In this document: piece by piece, positions 30,994 through 40,873 of the stretch
Layout of the letters: each line of letters opens with the position of its first letter
Position numbering within the stretch: position 1 is the stretch's first letter
Origin: Peltaster fructicola
Lineage: Eukaryota; Ascomycota; Dothideomycetes
NCBI GenBank assembly: GCA_001592805.2
Contig: CP051141.1
Span: forward strand, 62,001 to 126,000
DNA length: 64,000 nucleotides
Direction of reading: 5' to 3'
The notes under the pieces: generated by a model
Databases searched by the model: none
What the model was told of the DNA's origin: nothing
What the model saw: the letters and a program-made list of their open reading frames with translations, nothing else
Program-made: the position numbers and the translations under genes

Positions 30994-32742
30994 TCATCCA
31001 TCATACATGCCGAACTTACTCGACTTGCGTAGGTTTTCAGCGTCTATGCTGTAGGAGAGTCGAAGAGCAGCCTGCTTGAGCTGACCCAACCGCTCCAGGT
31101 CTGCCTCTTCTTTGGCATTGTCTTGTAGCGTTTCGACTGTCTTCGACGACCATGGCAGCCAGCTAGATCGCGAGCTTTGTTGCACAGATGAAGACGTCTC
31201 TCGTAGGTCTTCCTGCATGAAACTCCAGTTCTCGACACCAGTTATAAAGCAATGCTCACACTTCTTGATCGTAGCCTTGATCTCACGGTCATCTGTAGAC
31301 ATCATCGTTGGCTGGTCCACCTCCCTCTCGGCAATATCAACAGCCTTCTTCGTCCATGACAGACCTTCAGCACGCATGCTTGAGGATGCAAACATAATCT
31401 CGCCAATGTACAGCATCAATTCACTGTCCTCACACGTTTGCTGAGAGGCTCGCTTGAATGGCTCATCGCCACTGGAGAAAGGTGCTGGAGACTTCCTCTG
31501 TGCGAAGAGACGACCGACTCTCTGAATGACAGTGCCGATATCTGTGCCAGCCGGCTTGACCGATGGGGCTCGTGGGATGTCAGGTTGTACTTCTGCACCT
31601 TGTCGAGCCCTGAGGACTGAAAGCAGTATCGGTAATGCTGTAGCAGTGTTTCCAATACGAGCCTGATGCGCGCCGTACTCAGTGACTGCACGAAGCAGGT
31701 TTTCGGATGCATGGGTGGAGTGAACAATGTAACTCCCTGCATTCAACACATCGCCGCTCAACGGCGCCCTGGCAATGTCCACCCCCCATTTCAGCATCTC
31801 ATCTGCTGCATCGTGCAGACCACTGAACTGCAGCCAATTTGCATAGGCCAGTGCTGCTCCCACCCTTTGTCTCGTGTCAAATCCAGTGCCCGTGAGGATG
31901 CGCATATAGTACTTCTCAGGCGGATCGAATGCTCGTTCGCAATTCTCTTCAAGAGGAGGATTATCCATCTCCTTCGTCACTGGTCGTGGATCGGGGTTTG
32001 AAGGACCTATGATGGTGCTCTTTGGGAAGATCAGGTTCCTTGTTGTATCTCGGACCATTGTGTCCAGATTCTCTGAAGCCTGTGCCATGCCCATCAGCAC
32101 CTCGTAGTAACCTTGTCGCCATTCCCAGCTCTTTCCTGTGATATCAAGCCCAGCAGAACCCACGTCAGCGATCATTATTTCGCCGCCAGTAACACCGTCC
32201 TCTTGCGCAACAGTCCCTGTGCCATCTTTACCAGGATCTTCGAGCTTTTCGAGTGCCTGCAGATAGAATTTCGCAGTCTTGACCCAGTCGATGTAGCCCT
32301 TTCCATTCCATCCTGCAATCTGCATTCTAGCCTTCCGCACTGATGTCCGAGTCCAGAATGACCATTCTGCCGGTGTTGGGTGCTCTTGCTCACTGAGCTC
32401 CTGCGCCAAGCCGAAGAGCATAACATTCAGTAGGCTGACGATGAGCCATGCTGCAAAGCCCCATGTTATTGTGCGATATGTGTAATCTCGCACGAAATTG
32501 CGGTTATCTGTACTCAAAAAGCGAAGGACCTGTTGATCGATGGGCGATAAGCGGTGCTGGAGGGACGATTGCGATAGGTATGGGAGCTGTGGTCGTTGTG
32601 GATACTGAGTGAGCAGGAGTCGAGGTGTATATTGCGTGAATGGCTGCGCTCTTGGCAACCTGCGTACCGCCGGTGGTCGCAGAGGTCGTAGAGCAGCTAA
32701 CCTCGGCCTCAAAAGGCAAAGGGATGCTTCTCTTGTGTACAT
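30994..32742 (-). CDS. Mitochondrial membrane protein with helical (TPR-like) repeats
   Basis: From the ATG at 32742 the frame encodes 582 residues. The first 75 residues are Arg/Leu/Pro-rich with few acids (LLRPRLAALRPLRPPAVRR), as in mitochondrial presequences. A single membrane helix follows (ITWGFAAWLIVSLLNVMLFGLA). The rest is helical and TPR-like (AKFYLQALEKLE, VGAALAYANWLQFSGLHDAADEML, EGLSWTKKAVDIAE), including ALPILLSVLRARQ. This fits an inner-membrane-anchored repeat protein conserved in ascomycetes, whose role I do not know. An upstream extension of 54 codons in the same frame looks like leader sequence and was not used. It is intact. Confidence 0.7.
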   Translation of the reverse strand: MYTREASLCLLRPRLAALRPLRPPAVRRLPRAQPFTQYTPRLLLTQYPQRPQLPYLSQSSLQHRLSPIDQQVLRFLSTDNRNFVRDYTYRTITWGFAAWLIVSLLNVMLFGLAQELSEQEHPTPAEWSFWTRTSVRKARMQIAGWNGKGYIDWVKTAKFYLQALEKLEDPGKDGTGTVAQEDGVTGGEIMIADVGSAGLDITGKSWEWRQGYYEVLMGMAQASENLDTMVRDTTRNLIFPKSTIIGPSNPDPRPVTKEMDNPPLEENCERAFDPPEKYYMRILTGTGFDTRQRVGAALAYANWLQFSGLHDAADEMLKWGVDIARAPLSGDVLNAGSYIVHSTHASENLLRAVTEYGAHQARIGNTATALPILLSVLRARQGAEVQPDIPRAPSVKPAGTDIGTVIQRVGRLFAQRKSPAPFSSGDEPFKRASQQTCEDSELMLYIGEIMFASSSMRAEGLSWTKKAVDIAEREVDQPTMMSTDDREIKATIKKCEHCFITGVENWSFMQEDLRETSSSVQQSSRSSWLPWSSKTVETLQDNAKEEADLERLGQLKQAALRLSYSIDAENLRKSSKFGMYDG

Positions 32743-34020
32743 GTGTGAGATTGTGGATGCATGCGATATTCGCTTAGCAATGCAATGTACTGAAGCTGTG
32801 AATAGCGCGGCGATGGTGCCGCTACTGCTGCATTGGGAGCCGACTGAATGATTGGGATCCGTGCGTATTGGACGCACATAATCTCGATATCTTCTAGGCT
32901 TCACTTCTTTCCTGTCTTCCTACATATTGGGCAATTCACCTTCCCTCGGAATCCTCACACAGGGCATACAGAGCTCGCCTGTCTATAGGCTGTAGACTAG
33001 CCCGACACCAGAAGCACAAGAGCGCTGCGAATGATGTTGTACCTGCGATCACATTACAACTCGGCAAGATTTCGAACGGCAATCTCGACAGCATGCAAGC
33101 TATCCTCTCAAGCCGCTAACGCTTGCTCAAGCATGGCGGTGCAACGCTATCTCAAGGTGCCATGATCACGCAGCCAGCTGAAGCTTGTTTTTCATATTCC
33201 TGGTATATCGAGAGCTTTCAGCTTGAAAAGAGGATACTATATTGTACAGAAGGCCGCTGAAGCATTATCGAAACACAAGCCCATCTCAGCCACCAGTTCG
33301 TCTGAAACTTCTACCGAGATCGGCCCTCGATCTGTATGTGCAATGGCAGGCGATGTACATTGCACAAGATGGCTAGACGATCGCATTCTAGCTTTGCAAC
33401 GCTCTTCGTGGCAGACCGCAGATTACTGCAGCAGAGCCACCAGATCTGTGGTCCCGATCACTACCGGTGGTAAGCTGCCAACGATCCGTAGTCCCTGTGC
33501 TTGACGAACTGAACACGATGCCATCAACCTGTAGTCAAACAACGAGCTCAAGGACAAGATGGTCTTGCTCTTCGACAGACGCTTGTTCACCGGTATGGTC
33601 TAGTCAATCGCTCATTGACGTTGCGTGTGTGTAGCCTTCGGGCTACACAAACCCAGACAACAAGATTCGAGGTGGCTGCTGTCAGCAATGAGAGACAGCA
33701 TTGCACGCTGGATGGCAATTGCGAGTGAAGTGAAGCAAGGAGATGTTGGACTCGCACAAACAAGAGACATCAGGTTCTGCTGTGAGCGAGCTGATAGTGA
33801 GTGTGAAGTGATGGAACGACATACTGTACACTTTGAGGGACCTCATTTCCTGTTGCTGCGTCATTAGATGAAGATCGTTCTCATGAATGAGGACGTTACT
33901 GCAAGCAGAACCGGCAGCATACAGCATGTTTTCGATTTGTATCGTCCATTATGCTTATTATGTACTATATAACATCATCGACGAAGCATTGTCGTCTTAG
34001 GCAATACACATTTTGCACAT
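32743..34020. other. Intergenic gap, 1.3 kb
   Basis: Holds the promoter of the mitochondrial protein and the 3' flank of the alpha/beta hydrolase. Short frames without motifs only. Confidence 0.45.
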
Positions 34021-35295
34021 TTACATGCGGCCAAAGAGCCAGTTCTTGGATGCAGCACCACCAGTGTAAACAGTGCCAGTACCGGTGGCGGTAGCAGAGG
34101 TCTTGGTAGCCATGCCTGAAGTAGGGATTGGAGTGACAGTGTGTGTAGTGCTATTGGCTGGTCCCTTGCCGTTCTGGACGAAGAAGTTGTTGATCGTGCC
34201 AAAGGTGAATGGGTGAGTGTACTCCAAGTTGAGACCGTGACCAGCGCCTGGGACAATGACAACATCGAATGGGTTGGCATTGGCGATGTAGTTCTTTGAA
34301 TAAGCTGGGATGCTGTCGTAGCCAGTTGGAGGTGCGAGACAGTTTCCTCCACAGTATGGGATGTCGCGCTCTCCAGTGATGATCAGGACTGGACCAGAGA
34401 AAGTATTTGGCACGCCAATCTCGCCACCGATGGTGAGAAGCTCTCCAACGGTCACTGGCTGGCCAGTCATGGTAGCGAATTCAAGAAGTGCTGGAGGGAA
34501 GCTACCTGGCGAGAAAAAGTTGGTCTGAACAGCTGATGCATCGCTAGAGCCGAGGTAACCATCTGGATAGGCCTTGAGCGAGGAGATGTTGTTGGCCTCG
34601 ATGAAGTTACCACCCAGCTCGAAGAATGGGACAAACGAGCCGTTCTGGGAGAATCCAGTCAGGGCGATACCGTCAGTCGAGTTTGGGTACATGGCGCTCA
34701 GCAGGTAGGTGTGCTCAGAGCCAAAGGAGTGGCCCACGTGAACGACCTTCTGAAACTTGGGCACACCTGAGAGGGAGCCATCACGGAGCTTGTCGGTCAA
34801 GGCCTTGAGAGCTGCGACCTCAATGTATGCCTGAATCTCGTTGACTGGCTCACCGTGGGAGCTCTGTGCAATTCCGAGACGATCCCATGTGAAGGTTGCG
34901 AAGCCGTACTCGTCGACGGCCTCGTTGACGTAGGAGTAGTTGTAGTTGTTGAACGGGAGGTCCCAGTAGCTGCGGTCGAAGCCAATGCCGTGAGTCAGGA
35001 GCTGAACGACATCTGGAGAGCCGTTGTCTGGTGCGCAGTAGGTGGTGGCCAGGCTGTAGCTGCCAGAAGTGGTGTTGTAGCCCTTGAGGACGTTGGCGGT
35101 GTAGTTCTTGCCCTGCTGACTGAGATTGAGGATGAAGTTGGTGACATCGATGTTGTTGTGAGGAGTCAGGGCGTCCACGTCGAAGACTCCCTGTCGTGCA
35201 GAGACTGTGACTGGGACAGTGATGTTCTGGCACTTCTTGGCAAGAGCAACGCCAGTGAAGGCTCCCAAAGCCGCGATGGTAGTGAATGACTTCAT
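34021..35295 (-). CDS. Secreted alpha/beta hydrolase
   Basis: The ATG at 35295 gives 424 residues in one exon with a signal peptide (MKSFTTIAALGAFTGVALA). The fold is marked by a strand and HG turn (LLTHGIGFDRSYWDLPF), the nucleophile elbow VGHSFGSEH, an acid in LIITGERDIPYC and a catalytic His in VPGAGHGLNLEY. There are eight or more N-glycosylation sequons and a Thr/Ser-rich C-terminal tail (TKTSATATGTGTVYTGGA), which suggests a heavily glycosylated extracellular enzyme. The substrate is unknown. Its codon use is more biased than its neighbours' (many GGC, AAG, CTC/CTT, ACC), which suggests high expression. It is intact. Confidence 0.88.
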   Translation of the reverse strand: MKSFTTIAALGAFTGVALAKKCQNITVPVTVSARQGVFDVDALTPHNNIDVTNFILNLSQQGKNYTANVLKGYNTTSGSYSLATTYCAPDNGSPDVVQLLTHGIGFDRSYWDLPFNNYNYSYVNEAVDEYGFATFTWDRLGIAQSSHGEPVNEIQAYIEVAALKALTDKLRDGSLSGVPKFQKVVHVGHSFGSEHTYLLSAMYPNSTDGIALTGFSQNGSFVPFFELGGNFIEANNISSLKAYPDGYLGSSDASAVQTNFFSPGSFPPALLEFATMTGQPVTVGELLTIGGEIGVPNTFSGPVLIITGERDIPYCGGNCLAPPTGYDSIPAYSKNYIANANPFDVVIVPGAGHGLNLEYTHPFTFGTINNFFVQNGKGPANSTTHTVTPIPTSGMATKTSATATGTGTVYTGGAASKNWLFGRM

Positions 35296-35355
35296 GGTAG
35301 CTGACAAAGAGTGGCGTCGTCCGTGAAGCACATTGAGGAGGCGCAGGTAATCAGG

Positions 35356-35363
35356 TTTATATA
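35356..35363 (-). promoter_or_regulatory. TATA box of the secreted hydrolase
   Basis: TATATAAA on the minus strand lies 61 bp upstream of the hydrolase start codon, a suitable core-promoter distance. Confidence 0.6.
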
Positions 35364-37099
35364 CCTTGATGGAGAGCGCCTACATTACATTCGGTAAAGA
35401 GTGATCGAACGTCATGACTACCGATCGACGAGGAGGTCTGAGCCGCTGCGTGCGCATATGGTAAGCTCATGTTTTCCCTCAACTCGTCTATCGAACAGAG
35501 AGGTATTTGAGAAAGGATGCTTCCAGTGGTCCGCGGAGATTAATGCAGTGCATGAGTGAGGTGAAAGGTTATGTCTTGGGACTCAGCGTCATTGTGGAGC
35601 GCGCTATTGTCGATCGTAGGTTGTTGTTCAAGCCTCTTCCGGAGCACTTCTTCTCAAGCGACCACTCTCGCGCAATATCGCATGTCACGCAACAATGGTA
35701 GATGGACGCGCCTGTGTTGTCATTCGATATCGTGCAGCGTTCGTCTCGACCGCGGATGCATGTACCGAACAGCTACAACAGTTTGTTTTGATTCACACTC
35801 GTAGTGTCGGCTCCCCACATGCATTGGTGCTCAGGTATCACACACGGGTACCTTGATCTACTCCTACAGAAGCTCACATCCTTTGAACTCTTTTCCAGCT
35901 GTGCTGACCTACATCGCAGACTGATCGATGGGCTCATCTTCGCGATGCTCCGGCACGTGCCTCCTAGGCGCTCATGCCGCGCCATTTGACGCTCCTTGAT
36001 GGCGTGAAGGAAGCAGTGGACGAACGCGAACCTCCTCATCAACGCCTTCGCATCATCAATAACGCAAGCCATCCTTTGAGTTACGCAAGGGAGCATAAGA
36101 TGAGCCGCATCGCTAAGCCCAACGACTCGATACTAGCTGCAGCTGATGCATAACGATGTCGAGCCTATAAAGTGGTCTCGTCCGGGCGTATGATCGCGAT
36201 CTCAAAGTAGCCTGTGCTCGGCTCGGATACACTGCAGCATCACTGACTTGCTAGCTTTCCTAATGCTGGAGTCTTTGTGTGGATCGCATCGTGTTCGGAT
36301 CAAGGGAGATGTCACAGAGGTAATACGTACATGGTGCTCTGAGCTCGACGGCGACTATGCAGAAGTTGACTTGATTTGTCATCCGAGAACGCCGGGAGTA
36401 CCTCAACGAGACCTGATGTTCTTGCCGAGCGACGCGCCTGGAGCTCTTCGATGTGTCTGGAATGCTTATCGGGCAGAAGTGACACATCTACACTAGCCGA
36501 TGTGTCCTTTCGCTCAAGAAATCGTTCAACAAGCAGGAGTGTTGGTCGCATCAACATGCTCATGCACATGAGCACAAACTGCTCGCCCGTCCGGTCGCCA
36601 TTGACATCTACAATAGACAAGTCAGGACGAGCCGACACGAACAGCGAATTCTGACAACGATTGTGGATGCTCATGCTATGCCAAGTGATCTCGTGTCTGA
36701 ATTTGCCTGGGACCCTCCTCCGGACTGGCCGATCTTACAATCTACCTGGTACTGTGCAAGAGGTTCAATGTCCTCTCGGCGAATGTCCACGCCGCCTTCC
36801 CAATCATCTGTGCTCGCCGGATCGACTTATCACTTTGGTCTTGACTTTGAGCGATCGAATAAGCATGTCGTATCGACTGATCGTCAACGAGGGAGGTTTG
36901 TAAGCAGACAAGCAGGACTCACGCATCTCGACTACCAAGATCGTTGTGGGGCCACTTCATCGACCTCAGACGGTCTCGGGATCACATCGCTCACCCTTAC
37001 AAGTACTCACCCAGCACAGAACTACGTTGCTTACGCTCGATTCCACCACATACGACAATCAGAACTACATACGATCATTCAGAGCCTCAACAAGCCACG
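35364..37099. other. Divergent intergenic region, 1.7 kb
   Basis: Between the hydrolase (minus) and the SnoaL-like gene (plus). No frame in it has a domain, signal peptide or convincing splice model. Confidence 0.45.
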
Positions 37100-37549
37100 A
37101 TGACGCAAAACCACACCGCTCGTGGTGTGCTAGAAGCATTCTACAAAGCAGAGACTGCATACACTACCACACCGCCAGCGGAGCGCACATTCGTAACCAT
37201 CGCAGCCACTCTGAGCAAGGACTTCGTGCTAGAGCAGACTTCAGGACTGCCATACGCCGGGAGGTATGAAGGAGCAGCTGGCATGAAGGACTGGATGGAC
37301 AGAATGTCTGGCTACTTCAGCAAGCTCGAGGTGAAAGACGCCGAAATCTTTGAGCGTGAAGACTCAGATCGCATCGTGGTCCTGTCGAATGTCCACTGGA
37401 CGATGAGGTCCACAGGCCAGACCATGACCCAGTCTCTGTCTCAGACGTTCACTATGGACTTGGAGAACGGACTGATCAAGGCACTTCGACCTTTCTACTG
37501 GGATGTGCATGAGCTGAACAAGGCTCTGAATTACAAACCGTCAGAGTGA
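37100..37549 (+). CDS. SnoaL-like/NTF2-fold protein
   Basis: This intronless protein has 149 residues. An N-terminal helix pair (GVLEAFYKAETAY), the FVLEQTSGLPYAGRYEG loop and the alternating strands DRIVVLSNVHWTM and QSLSQTFTMDLENGLIKAL match the cone-shaped SnoaL-like (NTF2) fold. Members include polyketide cyclases, ketosteroid isomerase-like enzymes and stress proteins. No biosynthetic partners lie next to it, so a metabolic role cannot be assigned. An in-frame upstream extension to 36944 was not used because it looks like leader sequence. Confidence 0.75.
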   Translation: MTQNHTARGVLEAFYKAETAYTTTPPAERTFVTIAATLSKDFVLEQTSGLPYAGRYEGAAGMKDWMDRMSGYFSKLEVKDAEIFEREDSDRIVVLSNVHWTMRSTGQTMTQSLSQTFTMDLENGLIKALRPFYWDVHELNKALNYKPSE

Positions 37550-37968
37550 GATTTCTTGCGACAGATAGCAGCCTGCTATCTGCATGTCTGTGCAGTGCAA
37601 TCTTGTCTGTTTCTCGGCACAACCTCTTCTTCCAGTATGGCAAGCGACAACTTCTCTCTTCCTTTCGAGGCTGCTCAGAGCTACTCCTATGTCTGCTTCA
37701 TAGCTTGGCATGGTATACTCGACTGTTTCAAGGTACCACCTCCTTTGCTCCGTATGAGGTCCAGTGCAGCCAACCGTCGCTCCAGCGATAGTCAATCTCG
37801 ATGAGGCTTTGCATGCCTGGACTAGAGATATTCACATCGTAAGGACTCAGGCTCCTGACGATACTGCATGAGGCTGAGCAATTGAAGCCCCGCAGAAGCC
37901 ACCCATCAATTCATCGTTAACTTGACTGCAAGAGTTGGCGCACTCGATATGAACAGAGCTTCTTGACA
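37550..37968. other. Promoter region of the second HET gene
   Basis: No gene is seen in this 419-bp gap between two plus-strand genes. Confidence 0.45.
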
Positions 37969-39792
37969 ATGAAGATCTTCTGCCACGTGCCTCTTCAGTC
38001 TTCCAGATCATTTCGCCTTGTCAGACTCTTGCCATCTGCAGACTTCGACAGCGAGATCGAGGTCGAATTGTTCGAAGCAAGTCTCGACGACCATCCACCT
38101 TATGAGGCTCTCAGTTATACTTGGGGAGCAAGACATGGCACTCAGCCCATTGTATGCAATGGTTTCCGCTTCCTGGTCACGCCGAATTGTGAATCTGCGA
38201 TGCGGCACTTGCGAAAAGACAGACTACTCTGGATTGACTCAATCTGCATTGATCAATCGAACGATGGTCTTGTCGAACGGGATGTGCAGGTGCCGCTGAT
38301 GGGAGAGATCTATTCCAAGGCAGTGTCGACATTGTGCTGGCTAGGGCCTGGCTTGGAGTATACGTCGGCAGTAATGCGTCTCATCGACCAGATCGGCGAA
38401 TGTCCATCGCAGCGAGGAGTATCGAAGCTGCTACGGCTTGAAGGTATGTATATAAGACGATAGAGTACGGCTGACGATTCAGAGTCTCTGAACTTACAAG
38501 GATCATGTCTTGATCACATCTACTGTGCGCCGTGGCACACCCGCATCTGGACCGTTCAAGAAGTTGCCTTCGCATCGAACTGTCAGGTCCTCATGGGCCA
38601 CTCATCGGTATCGTGGGAGCATTACTCTAGTGCTGGAAAGGATTTGCTATACGAGAGCGATGTACCGGGATCGGATGTCGCAACTGCGAACAGCATAGTC
38701 AGTGTAGATGTTCGAGATCTGCTACGAGAGCAGCTGGCTGGTAAAGAAGTCTGCAAAGCAACTCTGACGTCCTGTCTGACAGAGATGAATCAATTCAAGG
38801 CCACAGATCCAAGAGACAAGATCTATGGCCTGTATGCAATGTACGCTAAGCTCGGAGTACCATTTGCGCCAGTCGACTATTCGAAATCCGTTGTCGAGGT
38901 ATACACTAATGCTGCGTCAGCTCTTATGGAATGGTCGGGTTCATTGAACATGCTACAAGACGCCTGTAGCATACGCCGCGACTCTGACTTGCCCAGCTGG
39001 GTTCCTGACTGGAACGATGGAGAGATGCGCATCCCCATGTCTCCTCACTGGAAGGCTACGATGGGCTCTTCGTCGCACGCAGCATTGGATGGGCATGGCA
39101 GATTACGCGCGAGAGGGATTGTGATTGGAGAAGTGGCGCATCTTCACCTTTCCTTTCCGATCGATAAGAAAGCGATCCAGCTTGAGTCCCAGGGAGACGA
39201 AGGAGATACTCTCAGATCCCTCATCGAACAAATAGAGTTCTTTCGCGGGTTGAGGCAATATCTGTCTGACGATGAGCTATTTCACGACATTTTGAGCCTC
39301 GACCAAGCTTTAGAAAGAGAAGAGCTGTGGGAGCTGTGGTTGGAAGTGATGGCCTATCCCGAATGTGAACAAGACTTGAACGATGGGAGAGCCATCGCTG
39401 AAGCATGGAAGGCTGCTGACGAGACTGAAACCTGGTCTGTGGAACTTCTTCAATGTGCGACAATTGCTGCCTCGCTATTGCAGAGATCGTTACGAAATGT
39501 AGATCCGACCACACAAGAGAGCCTGCTTGATATCATCAAAGAGGTGCAGGGCTATCTGAGCAGACGAACAGTGGCTACTGTTCAGCTATCGGATCGTGAA
39601 GTGCTGGGCGTGGTCTTTTGCAAGTCTCAGACAGGAGACCAGATTGTGCTTCTTGAAGGGCTTGGATGGCCAGCTGTCTTGAGATCGAAAGACAAAGTAT
39701 GGACCTTTGTTGGAGCAGCGTTCGTGATGGGCGTAATGAATGGCGAGGCGTGGCCTGGCAATGGGGCTATGAGTGACTTCCTACTTGTGTAA
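37969..39792 (+). CDS. HET-domain protein
   Basis: Two exons (37969-38443, 38483-39792) joined by a 39-nt intron (GTATGT...TTCAG) give 594 residues. The classical HET motifs are present in order: YEALSYTWG, LLWIDSICIDQSN, EIYSKAVSTLCWLGPG and, after the intron, RIWTVQEVAFA. The usual DPRDKIYGLYAMYAK block (which sets the domain end) and the VPDW motif follow. This is the common Pezizomycotina HET architecture, linked in characterised cases to vegetative incompatibility and regulated cell death. The function of this copy is inferred. It is not obviously a close copy of the other HET-like gene at 23.4-25.9 kb. Confidence 0.9.
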
Positions 39793-40079
39793 TGTGTGTT
39801 GCCAGAGACATGAAAATGCACAGCATGGAGCGAGTCTCATGCCAGCTGCGACGAGTCCAGGCGATCGTCCACAGTAGGCCTATGAAGGCTCTCGCATGCG
39901 CATTGAGGGAGATTGATAGAGAATAACAAGATGTAGGAGTGAACAGCATTGGAGGAACACAAAGAGTGAGCCATGAAGTTGCGGCTGGCCGAAGTTCGCC
40001 CGACATCAACCATAGATATCTCAAGCCTTCCTAGACACTCCTCAGCAAGAACAATCCATTGTATACATCCAGGCGCACA

Positions 40080-40790
40080 ATGTCAACTACTGAGGCTCTC
40101 GAGACTCGTCTAGATACGCTATGGTCGGAGTACCTGGATCTGCTCGACGCGTATACTCGAGGACAAAAGCAGATACAGCTGCACTTTGCAGCTGGCTTCT
40201 TTTCGCTTGCACAAGCAAACGCAAGATCGTCAATTGGTCGACGGTATGGTAGCGACTGGTACGATGACCGGACGAAAGCTACAGCTAGAGTCAGCATCGC
40301 TGTCGACGAGACCGCTGTAGCAAAACAGCAAGAACACAAGTCACACACAGGCACAACGTTTGGGCTGATCGAGGAGCCTCAATATGTGCCCTCCGGCAAA
40401 AAGGAGCCCGAACGTCCATCAACGAAGACTGAGCCAGTCCAAGAACCCACACCTCCTGCTACGCCTGTGCCGGAATCAACCGATGCAAGTGAAGCAGAAG
40501 ACGATCCTGTACCCACACAAAAGCAGCAGAAGAATCCTTTGTTCTGGTATGGCATGCTGCCTCCTCCTAGCCTCAAGTCTGCACAACTCCACTTCAGATC
40601 GGCCGTCCACGACACAGCAGTACCATCACACGACGACGATGAGAAGGCATCTGAGCTTGAGCAGTCGCCAATAGCTCTGATTGTCAACGCTGCTCGAGGT
40701 ATGCGAGCCATAGAGGTCGAGATCAGAAAGCTTCGTAAGACTATTCGCCAAGCACATCGTGCTACACGAGCTCAGGAGGACATCAGTTGA
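40080..40790 (+). CDS. VMA22: Vma22/CCDC115-like V-ATPase assembly factor
   Basis: The ATG at 40080 gives 236 residues in one exon. The N-terminal helix LDTLWSEYLDLLDAYTRGQKQIQLHF and FFSLAQANARSS, a central acidic Pro/Glu-rich linker, and the C-terminal FWYGMLPPPSLKSAQLHFRSAV with a last coiled coil match the Vma22/CCDC115 family. These proteins help assemble the membrane sector of the vacuolar H+-ATPase in the ER. The gene ends 83 bp from the convergent stop of nitrate reductase. Identity is good at family level. Confidence 0.8.
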   Translation: MSTTEALETRLDTLWSEYLDLLDAYTRGQKQIQLHFAAGFFSLAQANARSSIGRRYGSDWYDDRTKATARVSIAVDETAVAKQQEHKSHTGTTFGLIEEPQYVPSGKKEPERPSTKTEPVQEPTPPATPVPESTDASEAEDDPVPTQKQQKNPLFWYGMLPPPSLKSAQLHFRSAVHDTAVPSHDDDEKASELEQSPIALIVNAARGMRAIEVEIRKLRKTIRQAHRATRAQEDIS

Positions 40791-40873
40791 CGGAAGGTCT
40801 ACACCTTGTAAACACAATATATACACGACCATCTTACAGTATCATCATATCCATAACGTCATCAGCTCAGTAC